Source of the DNA: an uncultured beta proteobacterium
GTDB lineage: Bacteria; Pseudomonadota; Gammaproteobacteria; Burkholderiales; Rhodocyclaceae
Reading direction: 5' to 3'
Length of the DNA: 50,154 bases
NCBI GenBank assembly: GCA_903848955.1
Contig: CAINHS010000005.1
Coordinates: forward strand, 1 to 50,154
Below are positions 28,029-38,039 of the stretch, one piece after another. The notes beneath the pieces were generated by a model, which saw only the letters and a program-made list of their open reading frames with translations, had not been told where the DNA came from and did not search any database. A program made the position numbers and the translations under genes. Position 1 is the first letter of the stretch, and every line of letters begins with the position of its first letter.

Positions 28029-28937
28029 ATGGATCGCGCTGCAGAGATGGCTGCATTCGTTCGCGCCGTGGAAACCGGAGGGTTCTCTGCTGCGGCGCGG
28101 GATATCGGCCTGACGCCTTCCGCCCTTTCCAAGCTGGTGACCCGCCTGGAGGATCGGCTGGGCGCCCGGCTCCTGCACCGGACCACGCGCCGCCTGCAAC
28201 TGACGGCCGAAGGCGAGGCTTTTTATGCCCGTGCCCGCCCCATCCTGACTGCCATGGACGAGGCCGAGGCGGAGGTCGCCCAGGCCGGCACCAGTCCGCG
28301 TGGCCTGCTGCGGCTGCACTGCGGTTCGGCCTTCGGCATGCACCAGCTGGCTCCTGCCATCCCGCGCTTCCAGGCACTGCATCCCGAGGTCGAGATGGAC
28401 ATCACCATCAGCGATCAACCGCTGGGCCCGATGGAGGAAGGCGTCGATCTGGCAATCCGCATCGGTCCGCTCGACGAATCATCGATGGTGGCGCGGCGCA
28501 TCTGCAATCTGGAGCGTGTGATTTGCGCTTCGCCCGGCTACCTGGAGCATCGCGGCACGCCGCAGACGCCGGATGACCTGCAGCAGCACAACTGTCTGTG
28601 GATCACCAGCCTGCCCGCCCTGCGCCGCTGGCCTTTCGACACCGACGACGGCATCCGCGTGGTGCACGTCGGCGGCAATGTCGCCGCCAACAACGCCGAA
28701 ACCGTCCTGCAACTGGCTGTCGCCGGGGTCGGCATTACGCGCTTGACCGACGTCATCGTCGGCGATGCCATTCGCCGCGGCGACCTTGTGCCCATTCTCA
28801 CCGACTGGCATCACGTCGAGCCGGTGCCCCTGTTTGCCACCTATCCCAGCGGCCGCAACCTGTCTCCCAAGGTGAGGGCGATGGTGGATTTTCTGGTCGC
28901 CGGGTTCGGCAATGCGCCGTGGCGCCAGGCTCGCTGA
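28029..28937 (+). CDS. LysR-family transcriptional regulator
   Basis: The 302-aa product has the N-terminal winged helix-turn-helix (MAAFVRAVETGGFSAAARDI, then LTPSALSKLVTRLEDRLGARL) and a periplasmic-binding-like effector domain from about residue 90 to 300. It closely resembles the large group of LysR regulators that repress or activate a divergent gene, such as the 80-codon gene here. The inducer cannot be told. The last residues (NAPWRQAR) and the context are ordinary. Confidence 0.93.
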   Translation: MDRAAEMAAFVRAVETGGFSAAARDIGLTPSALSKLVTRLEDRLGARLLHRTTRRLQLTAEGEAFYARARPILTAMDEAEAEVAQAGTSPRGLLRLHCGSAFGMHQLAPAIPRFQALHPEVEMDITISDQPLGPMEEGVDLAIRIGPLDESSMVARRICNLERVICASPGYLEHRGTPQTPDDLQQHNCLWITSLPALRRWPFDTDDGIRVVHVGGNVAANNAETVLQLAVAGVGITRLTDVIVGDAIRRGDLVPILTDWHHVEPVPLFATYPSGRNLSPKVRAMVDFLVAGFGNAPWRQAR

Positions 28938-29030
28938 GGTGGTCAGGCGAGGCCTCCGGCAGCAGCGCCGGCAAGGCACGTTGCAAAACCGGCGTGACGC
29001 AAGCCTTGTCCGCCCTGTAGCATCCTGTCC

Positions 29031-30221
29031 ATGGCTACCCTGATTCTGCATCCCGGCAAGGAAAAGTCGGTCCTGCGCCGGCATCCCTGGCTGTTCTCCG
29101 GCGCGATTGCGCAACTCGAGGGCCGGGCGCGGCCGGGCGACACGGTCGATGTCGTTTCCCATGAGGGCCGGCCCCTGGCGCGGGCGGCGTGGAGCCCGGC
29201 GTCGCAGATCCGCGCCCGGGTCTGGAGCTTCAATGCCGAAGAGACCGTCGATCACGCCTTCTTCAAGCGCCGTGTGGCGGCGGCGGTGGCGCGCCGCGCC
29301 GGCTTGCCGGAGTTGGCCGGGCAGGAGGGCTTGCGCCTGATTCACGCCGAATCCGACGGTTTGCCCGGCGTGATTGCGGATCGCTATGGCGATACCGTGG
29401 TGGTGCAGCTGAGCACGGCGGGGGCCGACAAGTGGCGTACCGCCATCGCCGATTCCTTGCAAAAGGCCACCGGCTGCCGGCGCATTTACGAACGCTCGGA
29501 CGTCGAGGTGCGCGGCCTCGAAGGTCTCGAAGCCGTCACCGGCTGGCTGTACGGCGCGGCATCCGATGAACAGCTGGTGATCGAGGAAAACGATGTGCGC
29601 ATGGCGGTGGATATTTTTGCCGGGCACAAGACCGGCTTCTACCTTGATCAGCGCGACAACCGGCGGCGCGTGGCCGCGCTGGCGCAGGGCCGTCGCGTGC
29701 TCAACTGTTTTTGCTACACGGCGGGATTCTCGCTGCAGGCACTGGCCGGCGGTGCGCGCGAGGTGATGTCTATCGACAGTTCCGGCCCGGCGCTGGCAAC
29801 TGCGCGAGGCAATCTCGCGCTCAATCCGCAACTCGATGCGGCGCGCGCGACATGGCTCGAAGCCGACGTGTTTGCCGCGTTGCGCGACTTGCGCAGCAGC
29901 GGCGACCGCTACGACCTGATCGTGCTCGATCCGCCCAAGTTCGCCCATACCGCTGCCCATGCCGAGCGCGCGGCGCGGGCGTACAAGGACATCAACCTGA
30001 CGGCCCTGCGCCTGCTGGCGCCGGGCGGCCTGTTGATGAGCTACTCGTGTTCCGGCGGGGTCAGCGCCGAGTTGTTCCAGAAGATCGTCGCCGGCGCCGC
30101 GCTGGATGCCGGACGCACCGCGCGCATCGTGCAGCGCCTGCAAGGGGCCGCGGACCATCCGGTCGATCTGGCTTTTCCTGAGGGCGACTACCTGAAGGGC
30201 CTGCTGCTGCAGGTTGATTGA
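29031..30221 (+). CDS. rlmI: Class I SAM-dependent rRNA methyltransferase, RlmI type
   Basis: The 396-aa product starts with a PUA domain (residues 1-75: LHPGKEKSVLRRHPWLFSGA), has a central EEHEH-type part (GLPGVIADRYGD), and ends in a Rossmann methyltransferase domain: FAGHKTGFYLDQRDNR, VLNCFCYTAGFSLQAL for SAM binding and LIVLDPPKFA at the catalytic site. This is the arrangement of RlmI/RlmK-L-like 23S rRNA 5-methylcytosine methyltransferases. The exact rRNA position is inferred from the family and is not shown by the sequence. Confidence 0.9.
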   Translation: MATLILHPGKEKSVLRRHPWLFSGAIAQLEGRARPGDTVDVVSHEGRPLARAAWSPASQIRARVWSFNAEETVDHAFFKRRVAAAVARRAGLPELAGQEGLRLIHAESDGLPGVIADRYGDTVVVQLSTAGADKWRTAIADSLQKATGCRRIYERSDVEVRGLEGLEAVTGWLYGAASDEQLVIEENDVRMAVDIFAGHKTGFYLDQRDNRRRVAALAQGRRVLNCFCYTAGFSLQALAGGAREVMSIDSSGPALATARGNLALNPQLDAARATWLEADVFAALRDLRSSGDRYDLIVLDPPKFAHTAAHAERAARAYKDINLTALRLLAPGGLLMSYSCSGGVSAELFQKIVAGAALDAGRTARIVQRLQGAADHPVDLAFPEGDYLKGLLLQVD

Positions 30222-30306
30222 CGTCCCGCGCCGGGCTGATTCGCACCGGTCACGGCGAGTTATACTGCACCACCCAAAGCCAACGGAATATCGTTCCAGA
30301 TCAGTA

Positions 30307-31428
30307 GTGGCAGACGACAACGACGATCTGATGTCCCTCGATTTCACGGTGCCCGGTGCGTTCGACACGCAGCCGGACGAGCCTGCTGCGCCTGAAATTC
30401 CTGCTCCGGCGCCGGCGCTGCCCTTGCCTCAGCGGACGCCTCTGCCGGCGGCGCTGGCAGAGGCCGCAACGATGTACGCCGCGGGCCGCGAACTGGACGC
30501 CATGCGGCGGTTGGAGTCGGCGATCAAGACCGGCGAGGACCTCGGCGATGCAGCGGTGCGTGCCTGGGGCGGGTTGTTCGAACTGTTGCAGGTTCTGGGC
30601 CGCCGCCCCGCCTTCGATGCCCTGGCTTTGACCTTCGCGCGTCGTTTCGAGAAGTCGCCCCCGGCCTGGAGTCCAGTGGTCGATGGTCCGCACATGGCCA
30701 GCGAAAGCAGCGGCGGACGGGCTCATGTTTCCTTGACCGGGGTGCTGGATTCCGGCATCGGCGAGGTCCTGAAACAGACCATGAAGTTGGCGGCCACCAA
30801 TACCATGGTGCGCCTTGACCTGGCCAAACTGGTCGATGCCGACAACGACGGCGCCACGTTGTTGATGCGCGCAATGGCGGCTTTAAAGCGTGCGAAGAAG
30901 GAAATCGTGTTCGGCAGCCCCGAGCATCTGGCGCAGATTCTGGCGGCGAAAGTGGTGCCGGGGGAGCGCAGGAACGAGGCGATGTGGCTGCTGTTGCTTG
31001 AACTGTATCAGCAGGCATTCCGCCAGGAGGCTTTCGAGGAGGCCGCGGTGAACTACGCTGTCACCTTCGAGGTATCGCCGCCTTCATGGGAGCCGCTTCC
31101 GGTACGCAGCAGCGCGCCGTCGAAGGCATCGTCCGCGCCCGAGTCGAAGACGGAGGGGTTCGCGCTGTGCGGCCAGATGCTGGGCGCGAGTGCCGCCGAC
31201 TTTGCGCCGCTGCGAGCGCTACTTGCCGGCAGCGACGCATTCGATATTGATGCGCGCAATCTGGTGCGTATCGACGCCGGCAGTGCCGGACAGCTGCTGG
31301 ACGTGCTCGCTGCCGTCAAGGCGGCGGGGACGAAGTTGCGGATCGTGGGCTTGAGCACGCTGGTGGCGGCCTATCTGGAGACGCTCGGGTTTGCCGATGT
31401 CGCAGAACTGCGTGCCCGCGTCATTTGA
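30307..31428 (+). CDS. Two-STAS-domain protein upstream of hslVU
   Basis: From GTG 30307 the product is 373 aa; ATG 30331 is an alternative start. After a Pro-rich linker (residues about 20-45) and a TPR-like helical stretch, the chain repeats one module twice. Each module is a helical segment ending in a Ser-Pro-Pro-x-Trp motif (FARRFEKSPPAW near 116 and YAVTFEVSPPSW near 257) followed by a STAS-like beta/alpha domain (HVSLTGVLDSG, 140-215; FALCGQMLGAS, 285-373). STAS domains are usually protein-interaction or anti-sigma-antagonist-like modules; the conserved phosphorylatable Ser is not obvious. Position ahead of hslV suggests, but does not prove, a link with the HslUV protease. Confidence 0.75.
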   Translation: MADDNDDLMSLDFTVPGAFDTQPDEPAAPEIPAPAPALPLPQRTPLPAALAEAATMYAAGRELDAMRRLESAIKTGEDLGDAAVRAWGGLFELLQVLGRRPAFDALALTFARRFEKSPPAWSPVVDGPHMASESSGGRAHVSLTGVLDSGIGEVLKQTMKLAATNTMVRLDLAKLVDADNDGATLLMRAMAALKRAKKEIVFGSPEHLAQILAAKVVPGERRNEAMWLLLLELYQQAFRQEAFEEAAVNYAVTFEVSPPSWEPLPVRSSAPSKASSAPESKTEGFALCGQMLGASAADFAPLRALLAGSDAFDIDARNLVRIDAGSAGQLLDVLAAVKAAGTKLRIVGLSTLVAAYLETLGFADVAELRARVI

Positions 31429-31512
31429 GCCTGACGCTTCCGGCACTTGTTTTCGTGACAACGCGGCCCATCTCATTCTCCGCTTTGGTTTAATTTTCCA
31501 GCAAGGATTCTC

Positions 31513-32049
31513 ATGGAGCAGTATCACGGCACCACCATCCTCTCCGTGCGTCGCGGCAGCAGCGTTGCCCTTGGCGGCGACGGCCAGGTCACGCTGGGCA
31601 ACATCGTGGTCAAGGCTACCGCGCGCAAGGTGCGGCGGCTCTACCACGAGCAGATTCTGGCCGGCTTTGCCGGCGGCACGGCGGATGCCTTCACCCTGTT
31701 CGAGCGCTTCGAGGCCAAGCTGGAACAGTATCAGGGCAACCTGCTGCGCGCGGCCGTCGAACTGGCCAAGGACTGGCGCACCGACCGCATGCTGCGCCGG
31801 CTGGAGGCCATGCTCTCGGTCGCCGACCGCGAGCATTCGCTGATCATCACCGGCAACGGCGACGTACTCGAGCCGGAGTACGGCCTGGTAGCCATCGGCA
31901 GCGGCGGCGCCTATGCGCAGTCGGCGGCGCGCGCGCTGCTGGAGAACACCGGATTCACCCCGGCGGAAATCGTCAAGAAGTCGCTGGAAATCGCCGGCGA
32001 TCTTTGCATCTATACCAACCAGAACCACATCATCGAGGTGCTGGAATGA
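31513..32049 (+). CDS. hslV: ATP-dependent protease subunit HslV
   Basis: The 178-aa product is the proteasome-related peptidase of HslUV. Removal of a short propeptide (MEQYHG) exposes the nucleophile Thr7 of TTILSVRRG. Other family stretches are [33 protein letters not shown] and ILAGFAGG, with the closing ICIYTNQNH-like end ([15 protein letters not shown]) that contacts HslU. A GCAAGGA ribosome site precedes ATG. The stop overlaps hslU (ATGA). Confidence 0.97.
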   Translation: MEQYHGTTILSVRRGSSVALGGDGQVTLGNIVVKATARKVRRLYHEQILAGFAGGTADAFTLFERFEAKLEQYQGNLLRAAVELAKDWRTDRMLRRLEAMLSVADREHSLIITGNGDVLEPEYGLVAIGSGGAYAQSAARALLENTGFTPAEIVKKSLEIAGDLCIYTNQNHIIEVLE

Positions 32050-33377
32050 CTGCGATGACGCCTGCGGAAATCGTTTCCGAACTCGACAAGCATATCGTCG
32101 GCCAGTCCCGCGCCAAGCGCGCCGTGGCGATCGCGCTGCGCAACCGCTGGCGCCGCATCCAGGTCGCCGAGCCGCTGCGCACCGAGATCACGCCGAAGAA
32201 CATCCTGATGATCGGCCCCACCGGGGTGGGCAAGACCGAAATTGCGCGACGTCTGGCGCGACTCGCCCATGCGCCCTTCATCAAGATCGAGGCGACCAAG
32301 TTCACCGAGGTCGGTTACGTCGGCCGCGATGTCGATACCATCATTCGCGACCTGGCCGAGACGGCGATCAAGAATGGGCGCGAAGAGGCCATGCGCATCG
32401 TCCGCGACCGCGCCATGGATGCCGCCGAAGACCGCGTGCTGGATGTCCTGCTGCCGCCTGCGCGGACCGGCGGCAGCGAAACGGCGGAGGAAGGCGGCAC
32501 GCGGCAGAAATTCCGCAAGAAGCTGCGCCAGGGCGAACTGGACGACAAGGAAATCGAAATCGAGGTCGCCGCACCCCAGGCCAGCATGGAAATCTTCGCC
32601 CCGCCCGGCATGGAAGACCTGACGCAGCAGTTGCAGGGCATGTTTCAGAACATGGGCGGCGGCAAGCGCCGCATGCGCAAGATGCAGATTCAGGACGCCC
32701 TGAAGTCGCTGGCCGACGAAGAGGCCGCGCGCATGATCAACGACGAGGAAGTGAAGACCGAGGCGCTGAAGAATGTCGAGCAGAACGGCATCGTCTTTCT
32801 CGACGAGATCGACAAGATCGCGTCGCGTTCCGAGTCGCAGGGTGCCGAGGTCTCACGCCAGGGCGTGCAGCGTGACCTGCTGCCGCTGGTCGAGGGCACC
32901 ACGGTGTCGACCAAGTACGGCATGATCAAGACCGACCACATCCTGTTTATCGCCAGCGGCGCCTTCCATCTGGCGAAGCCCTCGGACCTGATACCGGAAC
33001 TGCAGGGCCGCTTCCCGATCCGCGTCGAGCTCGATTCGCTTTCGGTGGACGATTTCCAGTGCATCCTGACCCAGACCGACGCCTGCCTCACCAGGCAGTA
33101 TCAGGCGCTGCTGGCGACCGAAGACGTGACTCTGGAGTTTGCCGCAGACGGCATCAGGCGGCTGGCCGAGATAGCTTTTCAGGTGAACGAAAAGACCGAA
33201 AACATAGGCGCCCGCCGGCTCTATACCGTGATGGAAAAGCTGCTCGAGGAAATCTCCTTCGAGGCCGGCAAAGCCGGCAAGCGCAGTGGCGAGCGACTCC
33301 TCATTGATGGCGCTTATGTAGACGCGAAACTGGGCGAACTGGCGCAGAACGAAGACTTGTCGCGCTACGTGCTTTGA
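32046..33377 (+). CDS. hslU: ATP-dependent protease ATPase subunit HslU
   Basis: ATG 32046 gives 443 aa, the normal HslU length. Walker A is GPTGVGKTE (about residues 57-65), followed by the substrate pore motif region [11 protein letters not shown]. The intermediate I-domain lies at about 110-230 (charged, [14 protein letters not shown]), then Walker [13 protein letters not shown], and the C-terminus ends with the conserved LSRYVL that docks into HslV. It unfolds substrates and feeds them to HslV. The longer frame starting inside hslV is not family-like. Confidence 0.97.
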   Translation: MTAMTPAEIVSELDKHIVGQSRAKRAVAIALRNRWRRIQVAEPLRTEITPKNILMIGPTGVGKTEIARRLARLAHAPFIKIEATKFTEVGYVGRDVDTIIRDLAETAIKNGREEAMRIVRDRAMDAAEDRVLDVLLPPARTGGSETAEEGGTRQKFRKKLRQGELDDKEIEIEVAAPQASMEIFAPPGMEDLTQQLQGMFQNMGGGKRRMRKMQIQDALKSLADEEAARMINDEEVKTEALKNVEQNGIVFLDEIDKIASRSESQGAEVSRQGVQRDLLPLVEGTTVSTKYGMIKTDHILFIASGAFHLAKPSDLIPELQGRFPIRVELDSLSVDDFQCILTQTDACLTRQYQALLATEDVTLEFAADGIRRLAEIAFQVNEKTENIGARRLYTVMEKLLEEISFEAGKAGKRSGERLLIDGAYVDAKLGELAQNEDLSRYVL

Positions 33378-33443
33378 CCCGGACGCCGGAGCCAATTGCC
33401 GGCGCTGTCTTCGCGATGTGCAGTTCTGCGCCTCGTCTGATGA

Positions 33444-33483
33444 CCGCGGGGGAAGGCCTCCATCCGGATGCCTTCCCCCGCGG
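33444..33483. terminator. Strong hairpin between hslU and the convergent lipoprotein gene
   Basis: Two perfect 14-base arms (33444-33457, CCGCGGGGGAAGGC, and 33470-33483) flank a 12-base loop. There is no T run on either side, so it may act as a bidirectional or mRNA-stabilising structure rather than a classic intrinsic terminator. Confidence 0.65.
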
Positions 33484-33499
33484 CGACTGAATCGGGCGA

Positions 33500-34723
33500 T
33501 CAGTAGGCTGTCAGGTTGGTTCCGGACGCGCCAACGGCGGAGTAGCCCATGGTGGTGAGATTGCGCGCCACGGCCTTCAGATTATTGGTCGTGCCCGAGG
33601 ATTGCGCCTGCCATGACGTCCCGTCGGTGCTGGTGTATATGATGCCTGCATCACCCGCCAGTACGAACTGGCTGCCGTAGATCAGGCTGTTGATGCCGGT
33701 GACAGGCAGGGAACTGCTGCTGGTCCAGGTGACGCCATCCAGGCTGGTGAGCAGTGCCCCGTTTGCGCCACCGGCGACGAACAGAAACGTGGCCGTTGTT
33801 GCGTTGATGCCATATGCCACGGCTTTCAGATTGGCAGTGGTGCTCGACGCTACCGGTGTCCAGGTGACGGCGTCGGTGCTCGTCAGCAGCGTGCCGGCGG
33901 CGCCCACGGCGACGAATCTGCCGTTGCCGTAAGTCACAGCCAGCAGGTCGTTGGCGGTAGCGGGAGCAGCCACGGACCAGGTCGTGCCATTGCCATAGAC
34001 GATGGTACCCCGGGCGCCGACGCCGACGAAAGTGCTGGCGCCGTTGCTGGTCATGCTGTAGATGGGATTGGTCGTGCCGCTGGTCTGGGCGGCCCAGGTG
34101 AGTCCGTCGGCGCTGTAGAGAATGACTCCGCCGGCACCCGCGGCGACGTAGCTGGCGCCGCCGAAAACGACGGAATTGAGGTCTGCCGCGGAAGCCGCAT
34201 TGGTCTGGGTGGTCCAGGTGATACCGTCCGGGCTCGAGACGATCTTGCCGCCGGCGCCGACGGCAAGGAGGATGTTGCCGCCAAGCGTGCCGTAGGTGAC
34301 CGCATTCAGGTCGGATGCGCCGAGGGAACTGCCGAGCTTCCAAGTGCCGCCGGCCAGTCGCGGGATTGCCGCCACCGAAGGCGTTCCGGTACCGCCGGGA
34401 CCGCCATGGGTGCGGCCGTTTACGGTGAAGGCGTAGGTCGTGCCGTTGCTCAGTCCGGTGATGACCAGCGGCGATATGACATTGATGCGATTTATGTGGC
34501 CCGTGGTGCTGGTCGGGTTGTCCGACGAGATCGACGGTCCCGCCACGAAAAACGCCCAGTATTCGACGTTGGAATCCATGGCCCAGCTAAGGGTCACCTG
34601 CCCGTCGCCAGCCACGACAGTAAGGCCTGCGCTCGGGGGATTCGCCGAACTGCCTGTGGAGCCACATCCGGAAAGCATCCAGAGAGTGACAAGGAAGACT
34701 GCGCAACGAGCATGCCAATTCAA
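33500..34723 (-). CDS. Lipoprotein with fibronectin-III and Asp-box repeat propeller
   Basis: The 407-aa product has a lipoprotein signal with lipobox MLSGC (Cys20), a fibronectin type III-like domain (about residues 32-115: GDGQVTLSWAMDSN, ITGLSNGTTYAFTV), and then about 270 residues of repeats each 35-45 long. Five carry an Asp-box-like turn (SPDGITW, SADGLTW, STDAVTW, SLDGVTW, STDGTSW) and one a variant (GNGTTW), as in BNR or Ycf48-like beta-propellers. It is probably a surface or periplasmic binding protein. No catalytic residues can be assigned. Base use is Thr/Ser/Gly-rich like the Ig-like gene at 47800 but unlike housekeeping neighbours. Confidence 0.8.
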   Translation of the reverse strand: MNWHARCAVFLVTLWMLSGCGSTGSSANPPSAGLTVVAGDGQVTLSWAMDSNVEYWAFFVAGPSISSDNPTSTTGHINRINVISPLVITGLSNGTTYAFTVNGRTHGGPGGTGTPSVAAIPRLAGGTWKLGSSLGASDLNAVTYGTLGGNILLAVGAGGKIVSSPDGITWTTQTNAASAADLNSVVFGGASYVAAGAGGVILYSADGLTWAAQTSGTTNPIYSMTSNGASTFVGVGARGTIVYGNGTTWSVAAPATANDLLAVTYGNGRFVAVGAAGTLLTSTDAVTWTPVASSTTANLKAVAYGINATTATFLFVAGGANGALLTSLDGVTWTSSSSLPVTGINSLIYGSQFVLAGDAGIIYTSTDGTSWQAQSSGTTNNLKAVARNLTTMGYSAVGASGTNLTAY

Positions 34724-34958
34724 TTTAAATCACTCCCACTTTGTGTTGTCGCGCGGCTCTGTGCCGGTGCGGTCCGGAATCGTCTTCTGCACTTCAGGCA
34801 GGAACGGCGCAACCGTCCGCCGCCAACTGTACCTGAATATGAAAATGTTAACACTGGAAACGATTGTCGTCCCGATGATATTTGTTTCGTCATGTAATCG
34901 GCTGCAAGGCTGCCGCAGCCGGCAAGCGGCAGAGGGCCATTGACCGGGCTCCGTCGCT
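34724..34958. other. Gene-free gap upstream of the Asp-box lipoprotein gene
   Basis: This 235-base gap lies between the RND permease stop and the lipoprotein start. It should contain the lipoprotein promoter. A weak hairpin (CGGCTGC at 34899-34905 with GCAGCCG at 34915-34921) lies 40 bases beyond the permease stop and has no T run. I see no 3' fragment of lysA and no other gene. Confidence 0.5.
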
Positions 34959-37900
34959 TCAGGCGGACTGTTCGCGGCTGCCGATGCGGTCGAGATAGAG
35001 ATACACCACCGGCGTCAGGTACAGGGTCAGAAACTGCGACAGCAGCAGGCCGCCGACCACGGCCAGACCCAGCGGACGCCTTACCTCGGCCCCGGCGCCC
35101 CAGCCTACCGCGATGGGCAGTGTTCCCACCAGTGCAGCCATGGTGGTCATCATGATCGGCCGGAAGCGCACCATGCAGGCTTCGAAGATCGCCTGCGCCG
35201 GGGCCATGCCGTCCTTGCGCTGCCTTTCCAGGGCGAAGTCGATCATCATGATGGCGTTCTTCTTGACGATGCCGACCAGCATGATGATGCCGACGAAGGC
35301 ATAGAGACTCAGGTCGACGCGGAAGATCAGCAGCGTGACCAGTGCGCCGAGGCCGGCGGCGGGGAGGCCGGAGAGAATCGTCAGCGGGTGCACGAAGCTC
35401 TCGTAGAGGATGCCGAGCACGATATAGACCACCAGGATGGCGACCAGCAGCAGTACGCCGAGCCCCTGCAACGAGGCCTCGAAGGCCTGCGCTGCGCCCT
35501 GCAGGCTGGTGGTGAGCGAAGCCGGCATGTTCATCTCGCGCTCCATGCGGCGGATGCGATCGACGGCATCGCCCAGCGAGACGCCGGGCAGCAGATTGAA
35601 GGAGAGCGTTACCGAGGGCAACTGGCCCTGGTGGTTCACGGTCAGGGCCTGGGTGCTGCGGCTGATGCGGGCCACGGTATCGACCGGCACCAGTTTGCCG
35701 TTGCCGGAGCGGACATGGATTTTCGCCAGGGTAGCCGGATCGGCCTGCAGTTCCGGCGCGACTTCGAGGATCACCTGGTACTGGTTGGTGGCGGCGTAGA
35801 TGGTGGATATCTGGCGCGAACTGAAGGCACTTTGCAGCGCGTCTTCGATCTGGCCGACACTGATGCCCAACCCTGCGAGTTTTTCGCGGTCGATGTCGAG
35901 GGCGATGACCGGGCTCTGGTTTTTCAGGTTGGTGTTGACGTCTACGAAGCCGGGCAACTGGCGCAGGCGGTCGAGCAGGGTGTCGTTCCAGCGATAGAGC
36001 TCGGCCAGGTCGGTGTCCTGCAGGGTGTATTGGAACTGGGCATTGGTGACCTGGCCGCCGATGCGGATGGGCGGCGGGTTCTGCATGAAGACGCGGATGC
36101 CCGGCACGGCGGCCAGCTTGGGCCGCAGACGGGCGATGATTTCGTCGGGCGTCTCCTTGCGCTCGGTGTGCGGCTTGAGGTTGAGCACCAGCGTGCCGGT
36201 GTTGGAAGTCGGACGCGCACCGCTGGCGCCGACGAAGGAGCCCAGGGTGCTGACACTCGGGTCCTGGGCAAGAATCGCGGCCACGGTGCGCTGCCGCTGC
36301 ATCATCGCCGGGAATGAAATGTCCTGCGGACCTTCGGTGGAGGCGATGATCTGTCCCGTATCGCCGCTGGGCAGGAAATCCTTGGGCACGGCGCCGAACA
36401 GCAGGACGGTGACGATCAGGGTGAGGACGAAGGAGAGCACGACCCAGTGTGGCCGTGCCATGCACCAGCCGAGCGAGCTGCGGTAGGCCGCCAGCAGCCC
36501 GTCGAACACGCGCTCGAATGCCATGAATAGCCGGCCGTGCTGTTCCGGTTCGGCGTGCTTCAGGTAGCGGCTGCAGAGCATGGGGGTGAGCGTCAGCGAA
36601 ACGAAGCCGGAAACCAGGATCGCGGCGCAGATGGTGACGGCGAATTCGTGCAGCAGGCGGCCGACAATGCCGCTCATGAACAGTACCGGAATGAATACCG
36701 CAATCAGCGAGATCGTCATCGACAGGATGGTGAAGCCGATTTCGCGCGAACCGCGGATCGCCGCTGCGAACGGTTCCTCGCCGTTCTCGATGTGGCGGAT
36801 GATGTTCTCCAGCATGACGATGGCGTCGTCGACGACGAAGCCGACCGACAGCGTCAGGGCCAGCAGGGACAGATTGTCGAGGCTGTAACCCAGCGCGTAC
36901 ATGATGGCGAAGGTGCCGATCACAGAGATCGGCAGCGCCAGCGCCGGAATGATCGTGGCCGAAAGGTTGCGCAGGAACATCAGGATCACCAGGATCACCA
37001 GGAAACCGGCAAGCACCAGCGTGAACTGCACGTCGCCGATGGCTTCGCGAATCGAGATGCTGCGGTCGTAGTGCACCTGCAGCTCGATCGAAGCCGGCAG
37101 GTTGGCCTGGAACGCCGGCAGTACCTGCCTGATCGCGGCCACGGTTTCGATGGTGTTCGACCCCGGCTGGCGCAGCACCGCGAGCATGACGGTGCGGCGG
37201 TCATTGAACCAGGCGGCGACCTTGGCGTTTTCGACGCTGTCGATGACATTCGCCAGTTCTTCCAGTTTCACCGGCGCGCCGTTGCGCCAGGCCACGGTCA
37301 GGGGCCGGTAGGCGGCGGCATTCAGCAGCTGGCCGTTGGCCTGCAGGGCGAAGCTCTGCCGCGTGCCGTCGACCGTCCCCAGCGGCTGATTGACGTTGGC
37401 ATTCTTCACCGCCGCCAGCAGTTCGTCGATGCCGATGCCGCGCGAGCTGAGCTGGGCCGGATCGGTCTGGATGCGCACGGCGTACTTCTGCGAGCCGAAG
37501 ACATTGACCTGGGCGATGCCGGGCAAGGTCGACAGGCGCTGTGCCAGCTGGGTTTCGGCATACTCGTTGACCACCCAGGTGGGCAGCGTCGTCGAGTTCA
37601 TGGCGATATAGAAAATCGGCGACTCGGCCGGGTTCACCTTGCGGAAGGACGGCGCCGTCGGCATGTCCGGCGGCAGCTTGCGCTGAGCCGCGGCAATGGC
37701 CGACTGCACGTCCTGCGCTGCGGCATCGATATTGCGATCGAGGGCAAACTGGAGGGTGATGGTCGAGGTGCCCTGGGCGCTCGTCGAGGTCATCGAGTCG
37801 AGGCCGGAAATAGTCGAGAACTGGCCTTCGAGCGGCGTCGCGACGGCGGCGGCCATGGTTTCCGGCGAGGCCCCGGGCAACTGGGCGGTGACCGAGATGG

Positions 37901-38030
37901 TAGGGAAATCGATGCTCGGCAATTCGGATACCGGCAGCGCGCGATAGGCGATGACGCCGAAGATGAGCAGCGCCGCCATCAGCAGCGTGGTCATCACCGG
38001 CCGGCGGATGCACAACTCGGACAACTGCAT
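34959..38030 (-). CDS. RND efflux permease (MdtB/MdtC-like)
   Basis: The 1023-aa product is a full-length HAE1-type resistance-nodulation-division pump. It has the N-terminal helix, two large periplasmic loops and twelve membrane segments. The proton-relay pair is in helix 4 (VGFVVDDAIVMLENIIRH). Start sequence MQLSELCIRRPVMTTLLMAA is typical of MdtB/MdtC/MuxB proteins. It should form a trimer in the inner membrane exporting toxic compounds with an adaptor and an outer-membrane channel. The adaptor gene ends 9 bases upstream; no channel gene is present. A single permease suggests a homotrimer unless a partner is encoded elsewhere. Confidence 0.95.
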   Translation of the reverse strand: MQLSELCIRRPVMTTLLMAALLIFGVIAYRALPVSELPSIDFPTISVTAQLPGASPETMAAAVATPLEGQFSTISGLDSMTSTSAQGTSTITLQFALDRNIDAAAQDVQSAIAAAQRKLPPDMPTAPSFRKVNPAESPIFYIAMNSTTLPTWVVNEYAETQLAQRLSTLPGIAQVNVFGSQKYAVRIQTDPAQLSSRGIGIDELLAAVKNANVNQPLGTVDGTRQSFALQANGQLLNAAAYRPLTVAWRNGAPVKLEELANVIDSVENAKVAAWFNDRRTVMLAVLRQPGSNTIETVAAIRQVLPAFQANLPASIELQVHYDRSISIREAIGDVQFTLVLAGFLVILVILMFLRNLSATIIPALALPISVIGTFAIMYALGYSLDNLSLLALTLSVGFVVDDAIVMLENIIRHIENGEEPFAAAIRGSREIGFTILSMTISLIAVFIPVLFMSGIVGRLLHEFAVTICAAILVSGFVSLTLTPMLCSRYLKHAEPEQHGRLFMAFERVFDGLLAAYRSSLGWCMARPHWVVLSFVLTLIVTVLLFGAVPKDFLPSGDTGQIIASTEGPQDISFPAMMQRQRTVAAILAQDPSVSTLGSFVGASGARPTSNTGTLVLNLKPHTERKETPDEIIARLRPKLAAVPGIRVFMQNPPPIRIGGQVTNAQFQYTLQDTDLAELYRWNDTLLDRLRQLPGFVDVNTNLKNQSPVIALDIDREKLAGLGISVGQIEDALQSAFSSRQISTIYAATNQYQVILEVAPELQADPATLAKIHVRSGNGKLVPVDTVARISRSTQALTVNHQGQLPSVTLSFNLLPGVSLGDAVDRIRRMEREMNMPASLTTSLQGAAQAFEASLQGLGVLLLVAILVVYIVLGILYESFVHPLTILSGLPAAGLGALVTLLIFRVDLSLYAFVGIIMLVGIVKKNAIMMIDFALERQRKDGMAPAQAIFEACMVRFRPIMMTTMAALVGTLPIAVGWGAGAEVRRPLGLAVVGGLLLSQFLTLYLTPVVYLYLDRIGSREQSA

Positions 38031-38039
38031 CGCGGCTGC

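Noticed and set aside
34724-34958. Possible 3' remnant of lysA on the far side of the RND operon
   Set aside because: None of the frames in this gap resembles the LysA C-terminus, so a simple insertion into lysA cannot be shown from this window.
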